DNA of 64,000 nt from Patiria pectinifera. Lineage: Eukaryota; Echinodermata; Asteroidea; Valvatida; Asterinidae. The notes below the pieces were generated by a model that saw only the letters and a program-made list of their open reading frames with translations, was not told where the DNA came from and did not search any database. Each line of letters opens with the position of its first letter. Positions within the stretch are counted from its first letter, which is position 1. This document shows positions 29,147 through 43,900 of this stretch, one piece after another. The stretch lies in the NCBI GenBank assembly GCA_029964075.1, contig CM057142.1, positions 27,840,392 to 27,904,391 of the forward strand, read 5' to 3'. A program made the position numbers and the translations under genes.

Positions 29147-32100
29147 CAACATGTGTGCAATGTGTTGCTACCAATATAAATACTTTAGAATTCATTTTAT
29201 GAAACGCTTTGCGGTTTCTGTTCAATTAAGACATGGCATTTTCAAGCTAGGATGTAAAAAAAAAATGAAAATTTATCAGATAGTGGACGTTCATATAAAC
29301 AATAACAGTAATGTGGTGTGATTAGACATTTCATTTCTAAATTCTGAATAAGCATAAGACTAATCGATGGTCTGACGAAATATTGGTCATAAAAATGACA
29401 AGTAACATTTGTTTTCACATTATGTTGTCTAAATTACACTTGAAAAAACACACACCATGATTAAGCAAGTTAATTTGACATAATTTATTTTTGACAGATC
29501 AAATTAGATATATTTATATTTATTACAAATAACAGAAAATTCCAACACCATCAATAACATTATTCGGTATAGCGTGTGCTGCATGAGTAACGTTATAAAT
29601 TGACTAGTTAATAAAAGCTTTATGACTGAATATTAGTCAATCCAATTTACAAAAACTATTTTCTGCCCACGATATAGAAAGTGCTCAAATTTTAGTTATA
29701 CAATTTGCTCAAATTGGTTATGGATTAACATCTTACACTGATATGGACTTTAAAGCAGTACAGATGTCATTGCCAAAGTTAGGATATATCTCTTCTCAGA
29801 TATGATAAAAATTGTCCTTTGTGCACTTATTTAATCATCAAAGTGTCTTCAAACACACAACCCATATTTTTTTGGCCAAATAACAGTAAATGCCTGGTAT
29901 TTTCAAAAGCTTTCTATTAAAAGAAAATTGGTATATTGACGTACAACTCCTCTTGTGTGTGAAGAGGAACATAACTTAATCAATAGTCCAGTTCATACGC
30001 TTCTACCTTACATTTAAAAACAAAATCTTCCTATATTTCTCAACTATCACCTGCAAACCTCACTTAATATATAAAGCGTCTTATTTCTTGAGCGGCCGTT
30101 TCTTACAGATATACAAAAACATCTAATTAAATTAAAAAGAAATTTCTAACAACAAAATAATGTTCGTACGAGTTTGTCTACTGAAATTCATTAGTATAAT
30201 ATGCATTTATTCGATTATACTTGGCCTATGTACACAAAGCACTGAACGCATGATTTGTAAGTCTTACAATAGTTATAAACATTTATATGAATTGTACACA
30301 AACGATTTTAAAACTCCTACATCTATTCCATTTGCTTTAAATCAATGAAATCTGGGTGAACATGGATATTACTTTATGATTTGATATCTGGTAACTTTAA
30401 ATAGCTAAACTTTTTCATTAACAGTACCTTGAAGTTGTAAGGAAACATTATGGACCAAAATATGAGTTATCGAAGGGAAAGTGGCTTGAAGGCACTGACA
30501 AAACCGTGAAGGGGGGAAAGGCGGGTAAATGGGGGTAAAGACAAGTGAACGGGGTGGTGGCGTGGGGAAGGCTGGAGGGGAAAGTTGGGGGGGGGGGGTT
30601 GGAAAGTCATCCAAGACCGAAAGTCATCCCAAACTCCATCAAAATCCATACCCCCATTTTCGTGGATTTTGGGGGACTTGGTCCTGCAGGCCTGCTTTGA
30701 CTACATATTGATGGAGTATGATGGACTTGGGCCAGGAGGCCTAAATCAATGCATGCATTGGAAGCAGTATGCTTGATGGATTTTGGCGGACTTGGTCCAG
30801 TACTTAGTAAAAGACAGTAGTTAATTAATGAAAACAGTTTTCTGGCACAGAAAGGCTCATGCAGCACCAGAGTATCCATAATTCTCAGTCAAATTTTTAA
30901 GGCTTCAAAGATGTAAGCTAAAGACTGACAAAATATGTTGAGTAGATTTTTTTTGCAGGGGGGGGGGGAATGACCTATAACCTCATTTATGAAGATACCT
31001 GATATGTTTTCTGAAAGGCAAGAAACGAAAAGAAAACTCGGGAATATTAAGTGAAAACTGCCTACAAGACAATCGTGCAAATTTCATTATAAAAAAGAAA
31101 GAATTATTCAATTTCTATTTTTGAGTCATATAATTCAAATAAAATAAACCATAACAATTTCATGGAGTAAAATCCCAGGACTAGTTTGAATTCCGTCAAA
31201 AGATACAAAAAATACTTGAGTTCAAGGAGAAACCCAGTACAGTTGACTCTCGTTAATACACACTCAACAAATTCTAATACAAATTCTAACATGGGAGTCT
31301 GTGACTAGACTATTCAGTGTTTAGGTACCAAGACGTTCACAAGAAAATCAAAAATCTGAGACTTGCATTCATCCAACTGCTCAAAATTAAAAAAAAAAGA
31401 AGTTCTTTTGCATTAAGTATGCACTGGCCATCTTTAAGTGGCATGATTTAAGTTCTTAGCCAAGACACCATTCTTCCCCTAGTCATTAATTATTATGTCA
31501 ATCAAAGTACATGTGAAATGGCATCTTTTTTTTTTTTAGAAATGTCATTTTGAACAAGATACCACTTGTTCTAAACTAGCATTTTAAGATTTCCTTTTCT
31601 GGATGTAAAAACTACTACTTGGATGTTCCTGTCCTTGAAGAACCGTGCTGACTGAAAAACCATTACGGATTTCTCTACTGTTTGTGTCAAAACGTGGTGA
31701 GCTCTAAATAAGATGAAATATTCACTAGGGTTAATTGTTTAGGACTTTAAGTTATCTGAGCATAAGGCAAATAAAACAAAAACATGTTTAGGGTCCCTGC
31801 CCGCTTCCTTTTTGGAGGCCGCCTCCTTTTCTTTTCTTTTCTTTTTTTTGTGTGAAAAAAAAACCCCGAAAAAAATTATAACTTTTATTTAAAACAGTGA
31901 CATCATTTTGGCCTCTTTCTCTGTTGCATCTAGCCCATATAAAGCTGGTATGTCATTTCCTGAGTCCAAGTGGCGGCCATTTAAAAAAAAAAAGCTGGTG
32001 GCCATCTGGAAAAATAGCCTGGTCGGTCGTTTTGGAAAAAACAAAAAAAACACGCTAAACATGTTTTTTTTATTTGGCCTAACAGCTTTACAACACTGTC

Positions 32101-33007
32101 CCTCAAAAAAACCTGGTAAATGAGTTTGGGTTATAATGCCAACAATATAAATGTAAGACCTTTTAATTTGCCTTCAAACAACAATATCTAACTGTAGAAA
32201 AACAATATACAAATTGCAATGGTCTTGCACTAAGTGGCCTTTAATTGTGGGGTGTGTTCATACTCTCTGTGTACAGCAAGCACTGGTTTGGTGCATGTTC
32301 AATTTTGTTCAAGAAAATGTTGCACGGGAAAGTAGTAAGTGTGGTTGTTCTGCATAAGAAGTGGGACACAGGTAGTGTGATCAAACCTCCTAGGGTTTTC
32401 ACAGAAATCTGAAAAATGGACTTTTCCAGGACAAAATTGGGGATTTTCATGACCAATACCTGCACTGTTTTGGCATCTTAGGAATCCAAATTGTAATAAA
32501 CTGGCCTGTACACTGAAAATAAAGGTCTAAGCAGTGTGATTTACCACCAAGATGGCCTTCACCTCCCCCCACAGCCATCTGACCCCCACTGTTTCATGTT
32601 AAACTATGTTATTAAACACTTGTAATAAGGCATCGGCCTTCCTAGCATTTCGTGGTACTACAAAGCTCTGGACACCACTACAACTATAGAAACTGCGTAC
32701 ACATGCACTAAATGTTACGCATCATAACGCATGGGTTGTGCAGGATTCCATGAATTTTCCATGACTTTTATCATGGAATATCAACTTTCCTTGTAGAAAT
32801 AACAACATTCCATGACTTTCCGTAATAGCTTTAAATTCCAGGATTTTCCAGAATTTTTCCATGACTAGGGGAGCCCTGTTCTGCACATAGACCAGATCGT
32901 AAATTAATAAAGTCCACTGACTTGACAGTTCATTCATGACATACACGTACATTGGTATAAAGAGTGTATGTTATAAACTGCTCATAGCTACTGCGTACAA
33001 ATTCTAT

Positions 33008-33080
33008 GCAGGCGTGTACTGTACAGCAGGCGTGTACTGTACAGCAGGCGTGTACTGTACAGCAGGCGTTTACTGTACAG
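33008..33080. repeat. 18-bp tandem repeat, four copies
   Basis: Unit CAGGCGTGTACTGTACAG, one unit with a single change. Each contains the palindrome CTGTACAG at its joint. Confidence 0.8.
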
Positions 33081-34875
33081 CAAATTACAAGAAATGCCAT
33101 TTCATATATAATTTAATTTTTGTTATTACCAATATCATCTCAGTAAAAAAAGTTGCATTTGATGGTTTCGAGATCACACGCTTGAGAGAAAGACAGGGTG
33201 TACCTGAATGAATCCCTCACGGGAGATTTCTTTCAATCTATGAAACAAATGTTGAAAAACTTGAAAAGCTTGAAAACTGCCAGCGTTTCAGGCTGACGTT
33301 GATTTGATCCTGGCCGTTTGGGCTCCTATGCATTTCTTGCATAGATGAAATGAGGATATCTTCCGAATATTTCTTATATTCTGATCTTGAGGCTTTCACT
33401 ATTTTGCTGTTTTTTAACACAAACACACAGTTGTTAAGAAAGGTTTATTTAGTACAATGCTATTTTGCTCAAAGAAAAGTCTACTCTTTTCCACCGACCG
33501 GTGTTGTCATCGAGTCCATCACAAGAACGGTCACGAGTAAATCACACATCCATTCACAAGTAACAGTCAAGAAACAAAAAAACAAAAAAATGACTCTGAA
33601 CAGTTCATTTGAATAGCTTGTTAGTCAAATTGAGACTTGTGATGGACTTTGCAGGGACTTGGGATGGACTGTGCTACAACACTGCCGCTGACTAAATTTA
33701 CGTGTTTTTTTTTTTCTCTCCAAAACTAATGACAAACGGGCGGAATCATTTCTGGCATGGCAAGTTAATACTTGGACCTTGCAGTCGAGATGGATTGTGA
33801 AATTTGCCCATCCCTCAACAAATTCAACGATTCATGTTAACACTTTTCGAGGGAAAGCAAGAAATTAGGGACCATCAGAAATTGTGCTGCTACAAGAGAA
33901 CACATGCGGCTCGAAAAAAAAAGTACATTGTTAAATCACCATTTTGCGTGGTAATTTCATCTGGCACACGATGGGTGATGTGCCTTTCACATCAAAATGT
34001 TAACCAGTTCGCGCCGGAGCCCGTGTATACACGCAAAAGTTTTGCGGTATTCGGAACGGATGACAGATAAACATGCAGGGAGCGAGGCCGGAAATATCTG
34101 TCAGTGACCCGCTCGCAGCGAGCGAGGCCGGAAATATGAGTGTGCTGCCCGAGGGTGATGGCTTCAACCCGCCTGGCTTGAGGTCGAGTGGAAATAAATC
34201 CTGCGCCTCATTCCGTTCTTGTCAAAATAATCCCGGCGTAAACTGGCTAAGATGTATACAATGTATGTGTGGGTTTTGTGAAATATCCACACAGAATGGC
34301 AAACAACCAGCTAGTTTTTCTTCCACGTCGCATTCGTATCCCGTGCCTGCACAATTTCTAATGGCCCCTATTATGTGATGTGTTCATACAAACTACATAC
34401 CGGTAGGATTCCATGCACACTCCTTACATTAGTACGAAATCTACACCTATGTACTAGCTGGGTAATTACATTTGGAATCTGTGTAACGCAGAACAATTAA
34501 ATATATCCCCAAGACCTACATTTTCATTCAATAATAAAGTAAAACGCTAATATCTGATGCTCATAATAATACATTCAAGGGAGCACTTGTATATATTCAT
34601 TTGCAGTTCCCTTAAGACCAAAATTAAATAGTGCAAACCACTTTGCACATAGCCACAATTCTTTGCACATAGTGAGGCTATTTTTGAAGGTTAGTTTGGC
34701 CCCCTCAAAAACACGAGGGTAGAAAAAGCAACCAACAAGTGGCGTCTGCCGTGTAAATAAAAGCAACCTATAGTATATATAGAGCATAACATACACCTAT
34801 TTAAGACAACTGATGGCGCTGTTTATACAATTTGAGGCACTGAAATTGACGGATTGGTCGATGGTTGGGCTCCTC

Positions 34876-34904
34876 TTATCTTTTACTCAGCTCGGCTCTG
34901 ACGG
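34876..34904 (-). CDS. ENAH: Ena/VASP last coding exon (29 bp)
   Basis: Acceptor tctctacag at 34905-34910. The exon completes an Ala codon and encodes VRAELSKR then TAA, matching DAIRQELSKS at the end of Mena. The 3' UTR runs below 34,876; its end was not determined. Confidence 0.88.
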
Positions 34905-37900
34905 CTGTAGAGAAAAAAAGAAAGAAAACCCTAACATACAAACATGGCAAATTTTGCTAGCAAGAATTGAGTACAGAGAAGTGAAGTGAGTGTCAATTTT
35001 GCCTGTTTTTGCACCCAGTTGTGATGATTTAACCTTGTCCAAATATTCCTTTTTCAGAGTAAAGAAATCATCTTAAGCAGCTCCTTCCCCCCCAACTTAA
35101 AACAAAACAAATTTCATGGCTAATCTGCATTTAATAGGTGGGGTAGATCATTTGTCATTTGTGGGGTTTTTGGGGTTTGAAGTAACAAAAGTGCTCGAAA
35201 TTTGAAGGTGGGTGCTTCACATCTAACCTGATGAAGTTTTAGCTCAAAACAACATTCTAGGATCTCATTTCAATTCAAAAGTTGCTGAGTCACGTTTTGA
35301 ATTGCGCCCTAAATCAGCGTCCGGGGCACGTTCACAGTCAGCTGATTGAAGCTACGCGATGCCATGCACAGAACCGACCAATACTACATGTAGCAACCGC
35401 GAGTGTGTGTGCGTCTTGTCAATGCTTGCACGTACCCGTTCACGGATTCGCCGAATTACAAACCAACTACTAACGGAAATTTCCAAAAATGCGTCACTTG
35501 ACGCATCATTGGAAATTGCCTTCTTTTATTGTTTTCTTCAAAATGACAGCATGCCAGAACGAATAATTTCACAGGGAGTTTATTGCCATTACCACCTTTA
35601 AATCAAGTATAGCTTTTCAACAATAATTTTGTCAGTTACTTTTTGGATAGCTGCAAATGATCTACTCTACCTTTAAGTGCCAATGAGATCTAGGGAACAT
35701 TGAGTGATATCAACGCCCAAATTCATTGATGTAACAAGCACACTGGAGTCACCCTTGCTATAAGAAACTTAAAAACACCATCATAAGCCGAAAATCAAAC
35801 ACTTCTTTGTTCAGTGTATTACAAGCTTGATAATATCAGGGTTCTCACAAAAATCTCCAAAAATGATTTTCAATGACTTTTTCTATGATTTTTCCAGGAC
35901 AAATTTAGGGCTTTCCACGACCAATTCCTACACTGTTTGAGCATCTTAGGAGCCTATTTACAATACAACGGCCAGTCATCGCACTGACTATAAAGGTCGA
36001 CAGAAGACCACTAAACACCACATAAGCATCACAATGATGCATTGAACATGTGTTACAACTGATAATGTAATAACCAACTGATAAGGTATCGCCAACCGAT
36101 AATGTAACAATTGATTGATACTGTATCACTAACCAAAATTTTTACAAAACTTTACCAATAGTGTAGTAGAATGTACTACACTATCAGTCATTATTTTGGT
36201 TACATTATCAGTTAGTGATACAGTATGGGCTCCGTGCGCCAACAAAAGAGGGCGTGCTTTTACCAGTTTGGACGGGACACTGTGTGTGCTTACTGTACTG
36301 GTTCGCACGCGAAGTACGCACAACTTACTTATCCTGTATGTGCACAAAGCTAAGCCATAGCGTCTTCACGCATGAGCGTTAGGCGTCGTCGGCGCGCGAA
36401 TACATTCAAATTTAACTTGCAATGGTCTCCCAGACTAATCCCTGCCCCTAATAACTTTGGATCATTCCAAAAAGGCAGTGGATGGACCGCGAACCAGTCT
36501 AGGTTTCCCCCAACTCTCCTTTTCTGGCCGTTGAAGGGGTACTCGCGCACAAAGCCCATCGGTCAATTCTTGTTATATTATCGGTTGGTGATACGTTATC
36601 CGTTGGTTATTACATTATCAGTTGTAACAACATGCAACAAGTTTACAACGCTTTTGCTGTTTCTATGAATATATGCCGAATGCACTAACCTTCGATGATT
36701 TCTTGCTTGACCTCATTGAGCTGGACTCGGATATCTGCCAGGATCTCTTGCTTGAGTCGCTCCATTTCACTCTCGTTTGACGAGCCGTTGCTGTGGTTTG
36801 AGCCCCGCCGTCTGTCGAGAAAAAAAATATATATTCGCGGGTCAAGGTCATGTTAGCTGAATTTGTAGTCATGAAAATAATGATAGTATACAAATATTGA
36901 ATGCTTCGAGTGGTGTAGTAAAACTAGCCTCCCGAGGTGATCCATGGACATTGTTCCATTTTCCTGAGGTGAAGCCGAGGGAAAATGTATTTCTCTCTTC
37001 CAAACCATCCCTTCACGAAATGTTTGAACCCAACTCGGTGGCGCGTTCTCTTGGGAACAAAATGCGCAACGCAGAACGCTCAACGCGCACACCAGCATGC
37101 ATTTGCAAACAAAACCCGTGCCATGGGTACATAGTACTTTGGTTGCTAATGGCATAGTACTTTGGTTGCTAGGGGTATAGTACTCTCGGCCGTGCACTGA
37201 AAGATAGCAAAAATAGAAAGTACCACGTGACTCGCTCTCAGCCAATCACGACACAGAATCTGTGGGTGAGGTGTTATAATAAGTTTCATTATTAACGGAA
37301 ATGGTACTTTAAGCAAACGTTCTCATTGGGTTGTGCAACTTTACCAACTTTAATGACCCCTAACCACAACTTTCCCCTATTCTACCCCCACAAAATTTTA
37401 GTACATTTATGTTTTGGACCACGAGCAATCGATCCAGCCTATTTGCCACAATAAAATTTTGCCTCTAAATGGGAGTTGTGACTTTAGGGAGACATTGAAA
37501 TGTCTCCCTAACGTCCGGTGTCTCCCTGAGGTATAAGTTATGACGAAAAAATGTCTCCTGAAGATTACATTAAAGGGAAAATACAACATTTGCAAACATC
37601 AAAAAATAAAACTACCAAATCAATTTGAAATACCTTGCTGGACTGTTAGTGAATGACAGTGTAAAGCATCCTGTAAAATCATGGCACCTAGTATACTGTC
37701 ATTTTCAAGAAAAGTGGTATTTTTGTATCAATTTCCAACGATGATCGGCCGATCAGCGTAGGAAAAAACTGTTTTTTTTTCAAATACTGGCCCCCATTGG
37801 CCATCGCACTTGTTTGCAATTGATTACACACCTATGAATGGGTACAAGCCAGCTAGATTGGTTCCCTGACCTTACAATTCCCCAATATATGTAAACTGCT

Positions 37901-40900
37901 CTGTTTCTTCTTAAATGGAGTCAGGGAACCAGACTACAGGAAAATGATTGTTTTTCTTGGTTTTTATAGCATTTTCGAACCCAAAACCTCAAAAAAGTCA
38001 GTGTAACTATATTTGCTATATATTTTCAACCCCCCCAATTCCATCCATTTCTGAAAATTACAGCAAAAGCAAATGATGTATATTCCCTTTAACATGACTT
38101 TAGAAGACACTGTTATGAAAAGTTGAGAACCCACAGTAGAGCTGTGCAGTGCCCTACGTTTTGTTATGTAAATTAGGTCGTCAAACGGGTGCCGGACGCA
38201 AGACAATCAGACAAGCTCAACCTCGTGCCCCGTGGGTACGATCTTGCAGCGCCATGTTGTTTCCCATCATGCCTTGCGCGATCGTAACCCCTGGAATTGT
38301 GTAATTTAAATGTGCCAAAATACGGTACATTATAATTAGGGCTGCAGTTTATCCGTTTTACGTGCCGACGCCATCTTTAAAATGTTAAAAGGTTGTGATT
38401 TTGAAGAATCAATCCTTTCGAACACAACGTGTGAACGTTGTGTTAATTAGCAAAGATTTGTACTAAATGTACGTACCCCTTTCGTGCCTTTACAACCACA
38501 GATACAGGCTTTTTTTTTAGCGAAAAACGCGGCCGACATAATCCATATCGTACAGGCATCGCGACTTTTGAATCCCAATTTGTTTTTTTCGTACGTGACG
38601 TTACGTGCAAAGCACGCGAGCGCATTATGGGGGCGCCCGGCGTGCAATCTTCGAAATGCGCGCGCAGTACGCTGTGAGTAGCCATTCAGCGTCATTTACA
38701 TCATCATCACAGCCAGGGGTTAGTGTATAGAATGCGCACGCGCCCCTGGAGTCGAGGCTGAGACAAGCTATATATGCCCTTCTGGCAGTCCATACAGAAT
38801 GTTTACACCATAAAGAAAGGTCAAATTCAAGGCAATATTATAAAGAGTCCCCACTGGGTGGAACGGTTCAAAGCAGTGCATTTCATTTGGAGCTGCGTTG
38901 CTTCCACACTTACGTTAGTTTAGGCGAGCTGACTTTGGCCTCATTGGATATGCCGTTGGTTTTGGGTCCAAATCTACCGGCCGTGGGCGGACCTGATGGC
39001 TTCTCCCATGGCTTTTTTACACCGCCATCTGAAACTGAGCCCAAATTATATCCTGTTATTATTATTATTATTTATTTTTTGGGGGGCGGGGGGAGGGGTG
39101 TTAGAATTGGAGAAACATTCAATTAAATAATGAAAGGTTTGCGGAAACACCATGTGCGAATAATTTCTCAACTAAGAGAATGGTTCTGAAAAGAACCAGA
39201 GGTATAAACTCGACGTTCCGGTCAGTATGCTCTGACCGTCTTCAGGAGAGGTGCCGGTGCGGGATGCAAGACAATCAGACAAGCTGAAGACGGTCAGAGC
39301 ATACTGACCGGAACGTCGAGTTTATACCTCTGGTTCTTTTCAGAACCATTCTCTTAGTTGAGAAATTATTCGCACATGGTGTTTCCGCAAACCTTTCATT
39401 ATTTAGTATCTCCACCATGCAAAGCCTCAAATCTTACTTAAACATTCAATTGTTAGATAAGAAGACTAAAAGAGAGTGGGCTGCATCAAGTTTGGGCGGG
39501 GTGAGGAAGGCGGGGTAAAACAACGGGGGCAGGAGTCTACTAACCAGTTCTCGGATGTCCGACGTCGTTCTGTAGCGGCTTGCTGTCACCACCGCTGTCC
39601 TGCAAAACAAATGAATTCACTTTGTTAACAACCACCAGATGTTTTACAAGGGGATGCCGTCAGGTTTATTAATTTGTGTCGTGGTATGGGCTCTGTGCGA
39701 GAAGAAGAGAGGGCGGCTTTTTTTTTTACTACTTTCGTGATCTCAGAGGACGGGAAACGACGTGCTGGTTCACGCGTGTATAGCGCTAACTACGCATGAC
39801 GTATTTTATTCTGCATGCGCACAGAGGCACAGTATCTTTGTATAAGCGTCGGGCAAGGCGTTCCAATGTCTCCCCCAGTGGTCTCCCTAACATTCCCGTT
39901 ATTCCCACTGAGGAAATACTTCTGTCATGATTGAGGTTTTGGAATCGACAGCTATTGCTCAAGAAGATGGCCGTTCTGACTCTCTGATTTTAAAACCAAC
40001 GATCAGTTGAACTTGAAAGTTGAAATACCAGGCCTTTCCTCAATTCCCGAAAGGTGCAGCAGATGTATCCTGAACAATTTTTATTGTAGTCACTGAGCAA
40101 CGCCCGTGCGCTGCACGCGCACGGACGTTACCATGATGATGATCCTGCTTACTGCAGCTCTCATCAGTTCACATTAATGAATACCTTGGAGAGTTGATGG
40201 TTTCTGATTGGTCGAGACTCGATCACGTGGCCGGGCATTAACGGTGATAATGGACCGGCTTCAAAGACCAAGGGAATAAATGGCCCCTGAACCAGCATTG
40301 ATCAAGCCCCGTTCAGCCCCATGCAAGCCAATGATAGGTCAAAATAAAGTAACAGTCCTGCGGTAGCTTGTAACAATAGAGCACTGCACATGCGCTCAAC
40401 CCCCATCGCGTGAGACTGACTCGCGCGTACGCAACACAGTTGCTAGGGATGCGTGCGTGCGCGCGGGTAAGGAAGTTTTGAAACGACATGGTACAGCAGT
40501 GCAGTATATACTGAGGATGTTTACGACGAAAGCGTAGATCTACGATTTATTTTCTTTGAACACTTCACCCACCGACATATTTACCTTTCCTAAACCAAGC
40601 ATCTTTGTAATTCCGGACACAAGGAATGTGTAAACGCGATTTCAGCTTCCTCCATCAGGTAAAGATATGAAAACATTGTTGTAATTTGTTTCGCTACGGC
40701 AGCAGTTTCTGTTGAGCTTACGTCATTATAGCTGTTAAGCTACATGTAAAATATGGCCCATGAACATGAACACAAAAAAAGTCTGGAAATATCGCCGAAA
40801 GAAAGTCACAAAATTGGAGCATTTTAACTGTTTATTTCGTTAAAAAGGTATTTATTAATGGGAATAACAGTGTGAGGAGCCGGTCTTCACTGCGTGATAA

Positions 40901-43900
40901 TGACCGGGTGTGGGGGTGACCGCTGTTAATGGACCTCGACTTCGTCTCGGTCCATTAACAGCGGTCACCCCCATACCCGGTCATTATCACGCAGTGAAGA
41001 CCGGCTCCTCACACTGTTATTCCCTTATTGTAACATCTACTATTCCTTCACAAAGTCTATAAATGTTAAAATTTAAAAAAATGTTGCTAATGTTGCTAGT
41101 ATGGTGACTTTGGGTGTGATCCCTGCCTACACGTCAAACAAGTATGGGTTCATGGCTTCTGACTAGCACCCCTTTAACAAAGACATTGACAAAATGGGGA
41201 GCCACTAACATAGGGCTGGATAGCTCAGTTGGTAGAGCACTGCAACAACAATACAGAGGTCGCAGGTTCAAACCCTGCTCAAGTCAATTTCTTTGTTCAA
41301 CTTAAGAAATATGGTAACATCAGTCCATCTAGGTGAGGAATTGGTCTCCCCTGTAGATGCTACTAAAACGTTAGTCTACTCACTGTTTTCTGCTTGCGTA
41401 ACTGTAATTTTTTCGCCATTTCGCTCATAAAATCTCCGCCTCCTCCACCACCGGCTTTGCTCGGCGCATTGCTACTGGAACTGCTTGCACTGGAGGGCTC
41501 CTCCTGGACACAGAATCAAACAGATGTACATCAAATAACATAACAGCATCAATGAAACAGCTCCAAAACATCATTAAGAAATTGCTAGAAAAAAAGGCTT
41601 GAAATCAAGGTCCTAATGTTGTTCTGTTTAACATATCGAGATTGGATCCAACTGCTGTTTAATGTTTACCTAATATATTTCAAATTTTAGCAGAAATAGC
41701 AACGATTACCATAGGCCAATATCATGACTTGAAGAAGTCAATGTGCGAGTATGTACAGGGTGACCCCAAAAAATGTAACCCAAAAACATTTTCCTGTTTT
41801 TCAAAAACGTGATCGGTGAATTTTTATGTTTTAGATATCAGATTGAAGCTGAGAGCTTATTCTTTCCAATACTGAAAAACACATGAAAACATCACATTGG
41901 GTTGCTGAAAAAAAATGCCAATTATGTAAAAGAAGTGATTTTTCATCCTTTTCAAGGGTGCTTCAAACAGTGAAACATTTTACTGTAAGCTTACTGTGCA
42001 ATTGTCTTTCCATTTGTGCAATGTCTTTAGTATTTTGACATATTTATGATGCTGAAAAGGTTTAAAATAGGACTAAAAAAGGGAAAGATACCTGTTCAGG
42101 TGGAAAACAAAAGGTATTTCCATCAAATTCATTTGTATTCTTGTCATATTATCTGTTGTGTTGTTTGTAAGGATTAGGACACAGATTCATCACAAGTACC
42201 CGGTAATTAACATTTATTGTTACTGAAAAAGAAAAGTCTCACCCGTTTCTTGAGCTTGGCCGCACCGATTGCCGCAGCCAGCCCACCACCACCGCTGGGT
42301 GGAGGTGGGGGTGCAGGGGGACCCCCACCTGCCCCAGGCGGTGGTGGGGGAGGCGGGGGAGGGGGCACACCTGGTGGCAGGCCAGCACTGGGTGACGTCT
42401 GTGGTTGTGATGGGGCAGAGGGTACTGGTGGGGCTTGGGGGGCAGCTGGTGGCACTGGTGGCGGGGCCGGAGGTTGGGGTGGGCCAGCAGGAGCTGTGGA
42501 GAAAACCACAATGATCAGGTCAGAAAAAGTCAGCGACTACAGAAACATCAACTTAAGGCAAGTTCAATAAACCGCAAGTATGTCAATGCACCGCAAATGT
42601 GTTACATACATCGTACACCCATACTGATATTTGTATCCTTATGGAATCGTTTCTTTGTTCTCGGGTATTAGTAAAATTTTGAGCTTGAAAATCTAATTTC
42701 AAAATGCTCCTATTTTAACTAGAATTAATTTCCTGGGCTGAAACTCGGACTTAATATTCCTTACATAAAATACTTCAATTTGCGACGATCAACACACCTT
42801 GGAAATTCCTAGTTTTTGAGTAAAATTCATATACGTGTATATTCAAAATTCAAAATCTATATTGTAATAACTTTGTGGAGACGTATTCACCTAGATAGAA
42901 ATTGCCCTGTGGAGACGTATATAATATTTTGTTCCGTATTATTCACATGTCTCCACAGGGCACTGGTTACCAGACCATGTCAACTTCAATTTTCTAAAAC
43001 CAAGAACAAGCATAAGTTGAATACATTTTGCAATGCTGGTGAATTGTTTGTCTCAATAATGTCCAACTCGTTTCACATTTTCAACAATTGGCCTTTAAGG
43101 CAGGCTCGTGGCAGAGTGTTGGAATGTTTGAATAGTGATGGCGATGAGTGATTGGAATAACTGGCATAGTTTTCACCCTGATAATGACCATCATCATGCA
43201 TGTCAACGAGTCGTCTCCTGAGGCACTACATGTTCAATAGACTGATTGGATAAAACCTGCCCAGTGATGTTTGGACCAATCAGAAGCCCTGACTGTGAAA
43301 TAAAATGTCTGACCAAAAATGCAGCTGGAACATGAAATGTGGCATTGGGTAGTTGCATGTGTTTTTGCCAAAGTGCCAAGTGGGCTAGACAATACAATGT
43401 ATGGCCAAATCCAAAATGGTCACTTGTATTTGTAAACACACCTTCCAAGTAACTAGAGTTTACATTTAAGTCATCTTCTTCACTCAAGTCTATGTAATGT
43501 ACGCCAATGTTTCTTTGTCTTGATTTTTTTGTAAGAACTAAATATATTTAAGTGGGACATAGATTTGATTGTTGGACATAATTTTGATAATATGGCCGGC
43601 AGGCATTTGGGATATTATGCAGGAATTGGAAGGATTCAATGATCCGCAGATAACAAGCCTCTGCAACTGAGGAAAAGATAAGAAGTGCGATGGCCAGTTG
43701 TTTGTACTAAATTCTATATTTGTACAAGTTTGATTAAAGTGTGCGTGTCTTTAAACTATTCACTGATGGTCCAGTCTTGGTTAGGCCTATATAACTGACA
43801 TACAGATCCTTGTCATTTGATTGGTGGAACTCACATCACGTGACATTCATTATTGCTCCTATTCAAGCAGGGGCTCAAAAAGTCCCATTCGCCCATGGGG

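Larger units (their letters stand above)
26765..34875. other. Intergenic region and unresolved Ena 3' UTR
   Basis: About 8 kb between the LBR promoter block and the Ena stop codon. The right part must hold the Ena 3' UTR. It includes a Penelope-like end fragment (about 27,085-27,290), a nested pair of MITEs (28,150-29,146), an AT-rich stretch with no repeat I recognise (29,150-30,400), a G-rich stretch near 30,490-30,600 and a four-copy 18-bp repeat (33,008-33,080). No coding exon was seen. Confidence 0.55.

Noticed and set aside
30405..30614. Proline-rich frames on the minus strand
   Set aside because: Arise from G-rich low-complexity sequence on the plus strand; no donor or acceptor of matching phase for the Ena gene.
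42217..42570. Glycine-rich 117-codon frame on the plus strand
   Set aside because: Antisense shadow of the Ena proline-rich exon.
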